Assembly: GCA_018806915.1 (NCBI GenBank)
Contig: JAGKQI010000091.1
Location: 2,852,001-2,916,000, forward strand
Source: Phytophthora colocasiae
Lineage: Eukaryota > Oomycota > Peronosporomycetes > Peronosporales > Peronosporaceae
Direction: 5' to 3'
Length of the DNA: 64,000 bases
The stretch's first letter is position 1. Every line of letters starts with the position of its first letter. The translations under genes and the position numbers were made by a program. Shown here piece after piece: positions 10,500 to 21,700 of this stretch. The notes under the pieces are model-generated. The model was not told the origin of the DNA. It saw nothing but the letters and a program-made list of their open reading frames with translations, and ran no database searches.

Positions 10500-13400
10500 A
10501 TGAACGACATGAACCCTGAGGCAATCTTGGTAGACGAAGAGTACCTGTCCAGTGCCCGTAACGGGGAATTGGAGCTTTCACGGCCAGTGCGACCTGCTCC
10601 ACCATCTTCTCCAGGTCCACGGGAGTCTAGACGTGCCAGTATCGACGCATATGATGCACGGGAAGACCATTTTAACGATGCAGACAATGAAGAAGAATCT
10701 TGTGTTATTTTACAAGACGATGAGGACATTAAGGGAGACCCTTTACCAATAAACATAGAAGAGGAGGACACTTCACCTCCGTTTCAGCCTCTCCAAGAGC
10801 CTTGGACAACCTCTTCTGACCCTCACACAGTTTTACGGTCCCCAACTCGCTCTGGAGTTTTTACAGTGGATGATGAAGACATAATGGAAATGAATGCAAG
10901 AGAGCAGGAGCTGTTAGTAAATATCCAAGAGCTTCAGCGACAATTGTCAATGGTGCAGATCCAGACGGACAAGCCTCAGGAAGAGATCGTTCCACCCATG
11001 ATGGACGCAAGACACCGGTTGATTATGGTATCGAATCGTCTGCCTATTTCTTTTCAACGTAATGAATCAACAGGTGAGTGGAGCTTCTCAATGAGTTCGG
11101 GTGGCCTTGTGACAGCGTTGAACGGGATCCGAGATCAAGTGCCGTTTATTTGGATCGGTTGGCTTGGAGAGGAGATCCCACATGACGAACAAAGCAAAGT
11201 ACGGGAGAAATTGGCGAGGGAATTCAATTGTGTGCCTGTGTTTTTATCCAAAGAGATCGCTGCGAGATACTACAACGACTTTAGCAACGATATCCTGTGG
11301 CCAATCTTCCATTATGTACCGCTGCCGCTGTTCCGACCTGGAAGTGAGAAGAAATTCGACTTTCGGCAATGGGATGCGTACAAATTAGCTAACAAACGGT
11401 TCGCTCAGGCTGTGAACCAGGTATATCGGGAAGGAGACTTCGTGTGGGTGCACGACTACCACCTCATGATGCTCCCGTCGTTATTGCGTGCTCGACACCC
11501 ACAGTGCAAGATTGGATGGTTCCTTCATACTCCGTTCCCTACAGCTGAAATGTATCGGATGTTGCCTGTGGGAAAGAAAATACTGGAAGGTCTTCTCGGT
11601 GCAGATCTCTTGGGTTTCCATACTTACGACTATGCTCGACACTTCATCGCTGCTTGTGGCCGTGTCCCTGGTGCATCAACGTCCCCTAAAGGTGTGGAAA
11701 TAGGTGATCATTTCTCAGCTATTGGAGTTTTCCCTATTGGTATCGATCCGGAGCACTTTGAGGACATTTTAAACTCAGAAGCGACACAAAAGCGCGTTCA
11801 GGAGCTCGCCACGAAGTTCGCAGGCTGTAAAGTTATCATCGGTGTTGATCGCATGGATTACATTAAGGGTATCCCTCACAAGTTACTAGCGATGGAGAGA
11901 TTTCTATCGTTATACCCCGAGCGCTGCAAAGATGTGGTTCTCATTCAAATTGGCGTGCCGTCTCGTACAGGAGTGCAGGAATACCAGCATTTGGCAGCAA
12001 GTGTGAACGAGATGGTGGGTCGGATCAACGGACGGTTTGGGACACTAACGCACTCGCCAGTACATTATATTCATCGCTCTGTCGCTCCTAGTGAGCTTGT
12101 AGCGCTCTACAATTTGGCTGATGTTTGTTTGGTGACGTCGATCCGTGACGGTATGAACCTTGTGAGTCATGAGTACGTAATGTGCCAGAGTCAATCGTGT
12201 GAACCACATCGTGAAGGACCCGGAGTTCTAATACTGAGCGAGTTTGCTGGCAGTGCCCAGTCCTTGTCGGGTGCTATCCGTGTGAACCCGTGGAATACGA
12301 CTGATATGGCGAATGCATTGGGATACGCTATGGATCTGCCTCTAATGGAGCGTGAATACCGTCAAACTAACTTGTACCGGTACGTGAAAACTCACACTGC
12401 AAGTTTCTGGGGCAGAAGTTTTCTGGCAGATTTGGAAGATGCCGTTTCTCAACCAAGAGCAGTAGTGAAGAAATTGGTGAGACTTCCGACTATCGAAGTG
12501 CTCGGTGCCTACGCTCGTAGCAACCACCGGTTACTGGTACTTGACTACGAAGGCACTTTATTTGACGACCTGACGAATACTGGACCATCTCAACAGCGAG
12601 GGAACGTTGCACCGCCTAAACCTTTCGTGAAGCGTTTGATTGAGGCACTGGCACACGATCCGAAGAATACGGTGGTCCTTGTTAGTGCTAATGACCGGAA
12701 TGTGATTGGAAGCTGGCTTACAGATCGTCGTGTGGGTGTGGTTGCTGAATCCGGTTACTTTTATCGATTACCGAACGACGAGGAGTGGCAAGTGATGACA
12801 GAGGACACGGATCCGTCTTGGAAGAAGGTGGTGCGGCCTATCATGCAGTATTTCACAGAACGAACACCTGGAAGCAGGATTGACAGCAAGGAGAGCTCTC
12901 TAACGTGGCATTACGGCGAGACAGATCCGATTTTCGGTCCCATGCAGGCACGAGACATGCAGGTTAATCTGGAAGATGTTCTGTGTAATTTACCACTTGA
13001 GGTGGTGCAAGGTACAAACCGTGTGGAAGTTCGATTGCAAGGAGTGACCAAGACGCTGTTACTGGACGAGATTCTAAAGCAATTCCAACCGGAGAGTGAG
13101 CCCAGTTCTCCTGTCAACAGAGGAGCCCGAATGTCACCGAGACAGAGTCGCAGACAACGTCCTACTCCTCCTCCTCAGCTTGACTTTGTGTTTTATGCTG
13201 GTAACGGTGTGGAGGATGATGAGTTGTTCTTGTACTTTAAAGAGCACATGGAGCTAGCCAGGAAAGAAGAAGGACCGCTTCACCAACCAAGTGCAGGGAG
13301 TGGCATTCTATTGCCTCCTCCACTCTCGATTTCAACCGGAGATGCTACTTCTGCACTTTCGAAACGTGCTGATGTGTTCACGTGTCATATCGGTGGCAAT

Positions 13401-13726
13401 AAGACTGAGGTATGCACATGTATGACTTTATCTATGATGTTGCTTATGCTTCTGTTTCTGTCTTATAGGCTATGTTCCACTTGGAGCGTCCTTCGGATCT
13501 CGCGCGCATGTTGCGAGGTATGACGTCCATGGCTTTAAAATGAATTGGTTATAAACTGAAGGGACGTTGATTTCCTATTGCAGCGCTAGCAGTTCACAGT
13601 CGTGATGGAGATACGCCAAGAACTCCCACTGATCGAAGCACATCGAGCGACCTGCCTCTACCTATTAGCAACCCTGCAGTTCATATGTCGGCATCAATGC
13701 CGTCGCTTTCGGCGTTCGGCAAATAA
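10500..13726 (+). CDS. Trehalose-6-phosphate synthase with degenerate TPP domain
   Basis: Three exons, 10500-13409, 13469-13517 and 13584-13726 (introns 59 and 66 nt), encode 1,033 aa. After an acidic N-terminal region of about 170 residues comes a complete GT20 synthase domain: VSNRLPI, SGGLVTAL, WVHDYHLMMLP, HTPFPTAEMYR, GVDRMDYIKG and DGMNLVSHEYV. It should make trehalose-6-phosphate from UDP-glucose and glucose-6-phosphate in the cytosol. A HAD-type trehalose-phosphatase domain follows, but motif I reads LDYEGTL (second Asp replaced by Glu), motif II VSAND instead of VSGRD, and the GDD-type metal motif reads GNGVEDDELF. Phosphatase activity is therefore doubtful and a regulatory role, as in plant class II TPS proteins, is possible. 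The ATG at 10500 is the first in frame; another lies at 10509. The tail after intron 2 is Ser/Pro rich. Confidence 0.92.
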
Positions 13727-14122
13727 TTTTTGGAGATCCAAGCTATGGGTTTTAAAAGAAGAAAAGTAACGTGCCAAGGTTGATTCCGATTGCTCTTTGT
13801 TGCTTCCTCGCTCGTATGAAATGTAACACGTTTGTCTCGACAATTTGAAATATGCAAACGGTTTACTTTACCAAAAGAGCTCTTCTGGAACATGACCTTC
13901 CTTTTGGTAATTCGATTTGACGGGGTCCATGCCCTCGTGTATATTGTACGCATGCATTGTGCAAATGCAATGGATTCACTGGAGTTGCGTGACGCGCAGC
14001 GCGTAGTGCCACATGTGACCTACTAGCGAAACTGAATGCGTCATTTTTCTTGATTGAAACGGCCTTCTTGTGCTGCATGCGATCACTTTGCAATTTGCCT
14101 TCGACAATTCAAGCGCTACAAT
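13727..14122. other. Intergenic, no gene seen
   Basis: About 400 bp between the TPS stop and the dioxygenase start. It contains the TPS 3' untranslated region and the promoter of the next gene. Only short spurious ORFs are present, and I see no RNA gene or transposon signature. Confidence 0.5.
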
Positions 14123-15310
14123 ATGACCGTGCAATCCATCCAAGTCACTCCCATCCAAGCCCCGGAAGGCTCCGCCGTTGACTTCGGTGCAGTCATCACC
14201 AACGTCGACCTCGAGAACCTCTCTGATAACGATTTCGACATGATCCGCAAAACGCTGTACAACGCACTGCTTAAGAACCAGCAAAACGTCTCAGCTCGTG
14301 CTCAATATGAGCTAACCAGACGCTTTGATCCAGCTTCATCGACCTACGGTCATGGCAAGACACTCGACGTGAAGCGTTCAGTGCTGCACCCCGATCTCAA
14401 GACTGTGCCGCATCAACCGCAAGTCCAAAGCATCGGCCATGGACACTACGACGAGTACGAAGGACTGAAGGATTTTACGCTTAATCATCCGCATCACAAA
14501 ACGTTCCATAAGACTACCATCCCTGATGAAGATGATATCAACTTCACGCGTTTCTATCGATGGCATATCGATGCAGCACTGTACAAGTTGAATCCACCGA
14601 AGGTGACGTCTCTTTTGGCTGTGAGGGTGCCTGCTGCTCGCCGACAAACGCTCCGATACGACGATGGCACGGGCGATGAGCTGAATGTCTCGCTGGGAAC
14701 GACCGCGTTTGTGTCGGGGCAGAACATGTACGATATTCTATCAGAAGAAGACAAGGAGTTTGTCCGTAATACCAAGATCGAGTATGCGCCACACCCGTAC
14801 GTCTGGATGTCTCCTGCACGTTCACTTTCGGATGGGCTTGGTATAGTATCCGAAGGACTTGAGCTGCCTCTTGACCAGCTACCACCTATCGACAAGAAAG
14901 ACATCAAGATCTTGCCAATGTGCTGGAAGAACCCGGTTACTGATAAGCTAGCACTTCAGATCCACCCTAGTGCAATCCGTGCTATTCACCTCCCCAACGG
15001 GAGCAAAATGGACGACCTAGAAGAGGTTCGGGAGTTAGTGCACCGCTTGCAGCGACCAGCAATCGCTTCTCAGTATGTGTACGCTCACGATTGGGAGGAA
15101 GTGCTGTTCAACAATCAAGGCGTTCTCCACTCCGTCGTTAGTGCATTTGCCCCCAGCGAGAAGAGACTCTTCCGCCTGCAAGCAGTGAAGGTGTCATGGG
15201 TCCTGACGGAAAACTATATGAGTAAGCATGGTCGGAATGTAAGTGGCATAAATGAAAGAGCTGTACTTCAGTCTTTCCTGTTTGTTGATCGAAAATTGAA
15301 GAACTCCTGA
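14123..15310 (+). CDS. TauD/TfdA-type Fe(II)/2-oxoglutarate dioxygenase, xanthine-dioxygenase-like
   Basis: Single exon, 395 aa. The start is the ATG at 14123; the frame is open 23 codons further upstream but that stretch looks unlike coding sequence. The Fe(II)-binding HxD lies in RWHIDAALY and the distal His in NNQGVLHSV, with a basic FRLQAVK stretch after it for the 2-oxoglutarate carboxylate. The pattern RWHIDAALY...PPKVTSLLAVRVP is what I remember of fungal XanA, which converts xanthine to urate, so purine catabolism is the best guess. That assignment is inference from motif similarity; another TauD-family substrate cannot be excluded. No signal peptide is visible, so it is probably cytosolic. 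Neighbours give no further clue. Confidence 0.8.
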   Translation: MTVQSIQVTPIQAPEGSAVDFGAVITNVDLENLSDNDFDMIRKTLYNALLKNQQNVSARAQYELTRRFDPASSTYGHGKTLDVKRSVLHPDLKTVPHQPQVQSIGHGHYDEYEGLKDFTLNHPHHKTFHKTTIPDEDDINFTRFYRWHIDAALYKLNPPKVTSLLAVRVPAARRQTLRYDDGTGDELNVSLGTTAFVSGQNMYDILSEEDKEFVRNTKIEYAPHPYVWMSPARSLSDGLGIVSEGLELPLDQLPPIDKKDIKILPMCWKNPVTDKLALQIHPSAIRAIHLPNGSKMDDLEEVRELVHRLQRPAIASQYVYAHDWEEVLFNNQGVLHSVVSAFAPSEKRLFRLQAVKVSWVLTENYMSKHGRNVSGINERAVLQSFLFVDRKLKNS

Positions 15311-15445
15311 GTGCGTTTCGGGGGTGTTATTACCAACAGATAATAGACTGAAAGAAGAAAAAGCAACGTGTCGAACAACACTGGGAACTACGGTGTCATG
15401 CGAACTAGCATCGTTATAGTTGAGACGTCGCTGAACACGCTTGGG

Positions 15446-16219
15446 TTAGTTTATCGCCTTCTGGAGGACCTCATACAAGTCCACAACAAGTGGATCTGGA
15501 AAGAGCAGGCCGGATGGATCTTGCGGAATTGGATCGCCTGGTTGCAAGCCCAGAAGCTCACGCGCATCAAAACGTATTTCTGTTCTTGGGGCTACGATCG
15601 GTTGCGGGGCCAGATCTGGAAGTCGATTCGTGTCAGCTTGTACAGTGTACAGCTTGTACTCAGCCGTCGCCAGATTTTCCGTGACGGCCACACACACCAC
15701 AAAGCGTACGCCAAGAACTCCAGCCCACTTTCGTGCCTTCCAGTCAAGATAGCCACGTTTTGTACCCCATCCTCGCGAATAGCCAACTTCCAACACGAGT
15801 GTGCGCCAATCTCGAAAATTTGTTAACCCTGTTGGCAACCGAGATCCCGTTCGTGGTCTAGGACCGAAGCTGTCGTCGGCCTCATACCTTGGTTGACGAG
15901 GGGGTCGATTTGATACGTATCCATCACGGTAGCTCTTGAGGTATCTGCACACAACTGGTTGTCTGGTTACTTCCGTACCAAGGGCAGCAACGAAATCTCC
16001 GTGCTCGCCCGATGGCAGCTCGACGATAATAATTTCCCCATCAACCCACTCCATACGTGTAGATCTCAGCTCCTGGTTCTCCGCATCTTGGTACGCATTC
16101 CACTCCTCTAGTGTCGCATTGCACACACACCCTTGTGGAACCTGCGAGATCCCAACTGGCAAAGATTTCGCGATTTCCTGGTTAATACGAGATACCGCCA
16201 TGTAGAGGGAGTGCTGCAA
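15446..16219 (-). CDS. Uma2-like PD-(D/E)XK-fold protein
   Basis: ORF of 257 aa; a second ATG six codons in (16201) is an equally good start. The region TRMEWVDGEIIIVELPSGEHGDFVAALG (split here as TRMEWVDGEIIIVEL and PSGEHGDFVAALG) follows the Uma2 pattern of acid-x-x-x-GE followed by a conserved H near G. Further on, WRTLVLEVGYS with a downstream WKARKW supplies the Glu and Lys expected of a PD-(D/E)XK nuclease core, followed by the hydrophobic strand GVRFVVCVAV. Uma2 proteins are mostly bacterial; related ORFs are known as expanded hypothetical genes in oomycetes. Enzymatic activity is not established. It lies convergent to the dioxygenase gene, 135 bp away. Confidence 0.5.
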   Translation of the reverse strand: MQHSLYMAVSRINQEIAKSLPVGISQVPQGCVCNATLEEWNAYQDAENQELRSTRMEWVDGEIIIVELPSGEHGDFVAALGTEVTRQPVVCRYLKSYRDGYVSNRPPRQPRYEADDSFGPRPRTGSRLPTGLTNFRDWRTLVLEVGYSRGWGTKRGYLDWKARKWAGVLGVRFVVCVAVTENLATAEYKLYTVQADTNRLPDLAPQPIVAPRTEIRFDARELLGLQPGDPIPQDPSGLLFPDPLVVDLYEVLQKAIN

Positions 16220-16340
16220 GGTGTAGTAGTCTGCAGCTGCGTTGATCTAAATACCTCGTCGCAGGACAACACTCAAATTGCAAAATGAACCGGAAGATTT
16301 GGCGAAAACTAGATCGTCTGCGACTTAGGCTGGGAATACC

Positions 16341-16389
16341 AAAAAAGCGTAAAAGCCAAAGTCGTCTTCTTTGGCTTTTACGCTTTTTT
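16341..16389. repeat. Perfect inverted repeat, 21-bp arms and 7-nt loop
   Basis: Left arm 16341-16361 begins AAAAAAGCGTAAAAG and is the exact reverse complement of 16369-16389, with TCGTCTT between. It lies 120 bp upstream of the Uma2-like gene. It could be a stable RNA hairpin, a terminator or the remnant of a small palindromic insertion. No tRNA or snoRNA features are visible. Confidence 0.85.
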
Positions 16390-16475
16390 TTCTGCTTGGT
16401 GGATCCCGGAAATATATCTATCGCCATGAACTTTAAACGTCAACAATACCCTGTACGTTAAAGAGCTGGATAATG

Positions 16476-16678
16476 TTTTCTACAATAAAATCCTTTGGGC
16501 CCCCTGGTGGTCCACTGGTCGAAGAAATAATGATTAGCATTCAAAATTCAATATCCTATTCAAACAAATCACAATCACAATCAAACCTTCAGAATTCAAT
16601 AGCCAAGCCAAGTAGTAGCAACCAGGAAATAACCACTTAATCAACTTCAATTTCTTCTTTTCTACAATAAAATCCTTT
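16476..16678. mobile_element. Short insertion flanked by 21-bp direct repeats, SINE-like
   Basis: The same 21 bases (starting TTTTCTACAATAAAATC) occur at 16476-16496 and 16658-16678. The 161 bp between start with GGGCCCCCTGGTGGTCCACT, whose TGGTCCACTGG resembles a tRNA A box (TRGYNNANNNG), and end in a pyrimidine-rich tract. Long target duplications around a short element with a tRNA-like head fit a SINE moved by a LINE. I do not see a clear B box, so the class is uncertain; a simple segmental duplication is the alternative. Confidence 0.45.
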
Positions 16679-17519
16679 AAATTCAGCCGGCATTTGAATA
16701 GCTATGAGTAAACCATCAAATGCATTAGGAAACTTGACCACTTCTAAAAGAATCCTCACCAAAAATACTGTCAATTCAGCAACGGCTTAACAGTACAGAT
16801 TCATTCATTCCCATCGATGCGGAGGTAGCCCGATAGCTAGCAGAAGATGCTAAGAAATACAGTACGCGAGCTACTCGGGGTGCGCAGTTTGAAGAAAACG
16901 AAGTATTTCACCAGACGCAGCGTTTATTATCTCAGCAACCAGAGATCGAATGAAGGCAAAAGAGAAGCAACGTTGTAAACCTGGCGATCTCCTCGTTGAT
17001 TCACCCCTCTAATTACAACCAATCCAGTTGAGTTTCGCATTTTGGTATTTTACGGGATGAGAGAGAATGATTTATCATAAATCTATAAGAACGTTGCTAT
17101 CTACGTCCGGGAGACGCTCCTGCACGAAATCAATGTTGTTACAGCAGGCCTGCAGGGATGGATGTCCCATCCATCCCTCCATAATTTGCTGTATGTAAGG
17201 TTGTTGTCAAGGTGATATTTCCGTCGTGGTCGGTGATCATGTCGTCCAATTCGCAAAACCAGTACGGTGATCAATTTGTACAGGTCGTCATTAGCCGCGA
17301 AACCATCTTGCGTTTGATTCAGTCGATACGCGTGCAGTCTAAGCAGGGATGCCGCATGTGTCAGCACCGGTATCGTTTGTTGCTTCACAGCTTGTGTATC
17401 GTAAACGTATTTCTAACGGCGTTGTCTATCAACCAAGAAATTTTGTCTTGTAGTATTTTCGTGTTCGACACCCTCTCCCAACCTTGGATAGCTGGTCAAA
17501 TTTTGAAGGCACGATCTCC
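16679..17519. other. Non-coding or decayed sequence before the chromovirus
   Basis: About 840 bp with no supported gene. From about 17212 short open stretches exist on the + strand, and the interval may contain a decayed host gene later cut by the chromovirus. No domain is recognisable. Confidence 0.4.
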
Positions 17520-17524
17520 ATTCT

Positions 17525-18118
17525 TGTGACGTAGTGGTTCAACAGCCACTACGCCAAGAGTTTGAGATCAGCTGGCCGGATTATTCTGGCTCAGCGTAAT
17601 CTTGAATTTTCACATTTTCATATGTCTACGAGTCTATTGGCTATATGTGGTTGCAGTTGCCACTTCAACAGTTCTTATACGTCTTTTCATTGGATGTAAA
17701 TCCTCAGGATTGGCAACATTCCAGTTACCATCCGGATATTTTGATTATGGGACGCTATGGGAAAATTCTGGCTCAGCCACGCCGAGGCTTCGCAGGATTT
17801 CATTGGCAGAAAAAGATAACAGCAGGATTTGAGAAAGATAGTTTTTAGGATAGGACCTGGATACTTGGGTGCGTGTCTAGTCACCCAGGATCGTTGGTTG
17901 CGAGGCAACTACTAGCTAGCACCAACAAAACTAACTCAATCAATCACTTCTCAATTTTCATTCTACTGTTCAAGTCAACTCCTCCAGCAAGACCACGACT
18001 GCAGCGCCGCCGCTGCCCACTCGACTTCGCCTCCGACTCGCCACCGCCTCCGACCTCAACTCTTCGTCAAGGCCGCCAACGACTGCTTCCTCCGTTTGGC
18101 TGGCCTGAGATCGTCACA
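17525..18118 (+). repeat. 5' LTR of the chromovirus
   Basis: 594 bp, matched along its length by 23455-24048. It begins TGTGACGTAGTGG, has a hairpin (GTAGTGG, 8-nt loop, CCACTAC) within its first 30 bases, and ends CGTCACA. ORFs inside it are repeated exactly in the 3' LTR and are not genes. Confidence 0.95.
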
Positions 18119-18400
18119 TAGTAGCACTTGACGTGTCAAGCTTCGGTTCAAGTTCAAGAGTCGAAGATTGGGTATTGCCTCTCAGCACGAACTTTAACGT
18201 TCCGTGGCTAGTTGGTGTGGTTGCATACCAGTGTTGGAAACACTTTCAGAACTCCTTTCTTGGGCCTGTGGTTTTGTGCTGTCTTACGACTCCCTGTCCC
18301 GCCAAGGAAAACACGGAGAATAACTTCTGGAAAAAATTCACACTGGGTTGTGCTTGATCTACACTCGTTGCTACTGGGTCTGTTCTAGTGTGCTTCTTGC

Positions 18401-18712
18401 ATGGGTAAACGAAAAACCCGTCAACCCGAAGCACCGTTCCTGAACGACACCAAGTCCTTGACCACTCGCAGTGAAACACTCGACAAACTGCGCCAGGACT
18501 TGTGGTTGACTACGCAGAAGCAGCTGAAGATCGTACAGCTCATCCGCAACGAAATTCCAGATTGTAAGGACTCCGACGCAAGGAACATCTTACACGATAC
18601 GACGGAACTGCTGAAACGCCGCATAAACCAGACGCAAACTATCTTGGAAGGAACCCTCGACCACTCCATCCAGCTCGACAAAAAGCGTAGGCGTAAAACT
18701 CAAAAACAGTAG
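18401..18712 (+). CDS. Small basic leader ORF upstream of gag-pol in the chromovirus
   Basis: An ATG-initiated ORF of 103 aa between the 5' LTR and gag-pol. It starts MGKRKTRQPE and ends in a lysine/arginine-rich tail (LDKKRRRKTQKQ). The middle is helical with heptad-like leucine and isoleucine spacing (LWLTTQKQLKIVQLIRNEI), so it may be a small coiled-coil, nucleic-acid-binding protein. Standard Ty3/Gypsy elements have no gene here. It ends 70 bp before the gag ATG. It may be translated from the genomic transcript before gag or from a spliced RNA, or be fortuitous. I do not recognise a family. Confidence 0.5.
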   Translation: MGKRKTRQPEAPFLNDTKSLTTRSETLDKLRQDLWLTTQKQLKIVQLIRNEIPDCKDSDARNILHDTTELLKRRINQTQTILEGTLDHSIQLDKKRRRKTQKQ

Positions 18713-18782
18713 TTTCTTTCCCTTTTTGCTTATTAGGGTTTCGGTAGACATTTTTAAAGACGCGCTGAGAAGTCCAGTTGGT

Positions 18783-21700
18783 ATGGCTCAAAGAAGAAGT
18801 CGTGCAGCTGAGCGCCCGTCACCGAACCCTCGTCCTCGGCAGCAAAGCAGAATGAATGCGCCGAGTGATGCAGATGCACCACGACCAAGTACAGAAGCAC
18901 CGGCGGATACCGCGGCTCCGGCTGCACAGACCACCCAAGCTTCAGGCCCTGATGCGATGTCAATGCAGCAGTTGCTAGTGTTTATAACGCAACAGCAGCA
19001 AGCCGCCCAAGCCCAGATGCAAGCTCAACTGCAAGCACAAATGCAGCAAGCTAACGCAAGGTTCGAGTATTTGATGGCGGCTCGGGGTGATCAGAAGAAG
19101 AAGGACCCCCCGATGTATGAAGGCAAGTACGGCGAAGATATCGAGTTGTGGATCTTTGCCACCGAGCAGTACTATGCAAGCAGACGCGAGTTGATGGAAG
19201 CAGATTCATCAGACTTTGTAACGATGATCTCAAGTAACTTAGGCAAGTCAGTGTTGAATTGGTACCGTGCGTTTATTGCGGACTGCGAAAGATTACAAGT
19301 ACATCCTACGTGGTCGCTCTTCAAGCGACAACTTCGTTCGCGTTTTCGACCAAAGGACTTCGAATATGATCTTCGTGAGAGAATGTTTCGTCTCAAACAG
19401 AAAGAAACGATTCACGAGTACGTCTCCAAGTTTCAAGATTTGCTATCGCAGACTGAATTATCGATCAGCGAATTGGAGAAGCGGTTCTTCTTCCAAAACG
19501 GATTACGTGAAGAAACAGCTAAGAAGATCAAGGAAGAAAGTCCATCAACGCTGCAAGAGGCTATTGAGATTGCGTCCAACTTCGAGTTTGCACACTTCTC
19601 GGGGAAACCACCTCGGAGTCAGTCGAAACCTTCGCAGGGATCATCTGAATTGGGGAATCGAGCGTCAAAGTCGCAACCGCAGAATACTAAGCGTTCCGAG
19701 AAGAAGAAAGGAAAGAAAGATGATTGGACTAAGTCAGCTACTTGCAACAACTGTGGCAAAGTTGGCCACATTTCTCCACAATGTACCCAGCCGAAACGTA
19801 AGGAAGCGAACCGTTACGTAAAGGGCGCTGTGTATGCGATCCTAGAGGCTGAGGCTCGAGCATTCAAGACGGAAGATCAAGAGAGACCCGTTACGATATT
19901 CATTGACAACGGCAGTAGCCTGAATGGCGTAACTGAGGAGTTGGTGAAGAAGCTCGATTTAGATGTCACTGAAGGTGACATGATGCAAGTTGATCTTGGT
20001 TATGATCAAGTGGTGTATCGTCCTCGACGGACTGTAGAGATGTCTCTACAGTTACCAGGGTTTCCATTATCAAGTGGAACATTCCAAGTCATGCCAGTCC
20101 CGGAGGGTAAGGACGTTGTATTGGGCATGATGTGGTTGCGTGAGCAGAACCCGGATATTGATTGGAGTACAGGACACGTAGCACCACGTATCAAAATGGA
20201 GAACACTCAGGCCGTAACGTTGAGACTGCCGAAGAACCGCCCTGCTAGATGGGTTGCAGGACAACGCCGCGCAAGAGTAGCACAGAGCCGTGAGATCTTC
20301 AACTACTATCGAGACCATGGACACAAGGGCAAGCACGGAAGTACCAAGCTCATATCAACAAAGCAGTTCCAGCGCAAGGACAAGGATATTGAGGCAGTAT
20401 TTGTCATCAATCCCCACGACTCTGAGAAGGCTGAACGCTTCAAGAGTCAAGGATGGGATGCCCTCAAGGACAATCCAGCATACGAGACGTTACGGAAATA
20501 TGCGGATACGGTCTTTCGTACGGAGCTACCGAGTGAGACGCCGCCAGTTCGTGAAGGAATTAAACATGAGATTTTGCTCAAGCCGGGTACTACTCCGATT
20601 TCAGTGAAGCAGTGGCGTCAAAGTCCTGATCAGCGAAAAACGATCCAGGAATGGACCAAAGAGATGGTTCAAGCCGGTATCATTCGACCAAGTACGTCAT
20701 CGTTTTGCGCCCCGACTTTCTGTGTGAAGAAACCTGTCGGATGGCGTATTGTGCACGACTATCGCCAATTGAACTTGGCCACGATTTTGCCTGCTATCCC
20801 GATGCCCCGCAAAGAAGACACTTTCGACGCGATGTCCGGTAGCTACTGGTACTCGTGCATGGATCTACTCTGGGGTTATTACCAAGTTAAGCTACGTGAA
20901 GCAGACATACCATTCACGGCGTTTTCAACTCCAGACGGTCTTTTTGAATATCTCGTCACACCCATGGGACTTAGTGGTAGTCCGGGAACCTTTAATCGTT
21001 TACTTCAGAAGGTTTTCAGGGATTTGAACGACGTGATGCGGATTTACTTCGACGACATCTACGTGTACACGAAGGGTGAAGATGTGAACGACCACATCAA
21101 CGCTTTGGACAGAGTACTCAAACGATGTGAGGAGCAGAAGCTCTATATCAAACTGTCCAAATGCCAATTCTGCGTGGATGAGATTCCATGCTTAGGTGAT
21201 TTTGTCGGACGCAATGGCGTTCGGATGGATCCTGACAAGATCAAGATTATCACCCAGTGGCCTGTCCCCAAGACCAAGAAGCAGATGGAGAGCTTCCTGG
21301 GGACTATAGTCTACGTTTCGAGATTCTGCAAGGATTTTGCCCAGTTTGCAGGCCCTTTGCATGAATGTATTAAGGGAAAACGTTCTCGTGATGCTATCGA
21401 ACTCGATGCGAACCAATTACGCTGTTTTGACGAGCTGAAGAAGCGCTTGTCATCACCTCCGGTTCTCAGTCTTCCAGACTTCTCGAAACCTTTCGGTATT
21501 CGGATGGACGCCTCAAATTTTGCTATTGGGGGAGTCTTGTTTCAAAAGGAGGGAGAGTTGGAACATCCAATCGCCTTCACCGGCCGAAAGATGAAGTCTG
21601 CGGAGCTGAATTATCCTGTGCGCGAACAAGAGTTACTTGCGATTATGCACGCACTGAAGACATGGCGCGTATACCTACTCGACAAACCGTTCATGGTGGA

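Noticed and set aside
10148..10771. Minus ORF of 207 aa over the divergent promoter
   Set aside because: Overlaps the myotubularin start in another frame and the TPS exon; Ser-rich shadow.
17602..17848. ORFs of 67-76 aa
   Set aside because: Lie wholly inside the chromovirus LTR and recur exactly at 23532-23778; no coding evidence.
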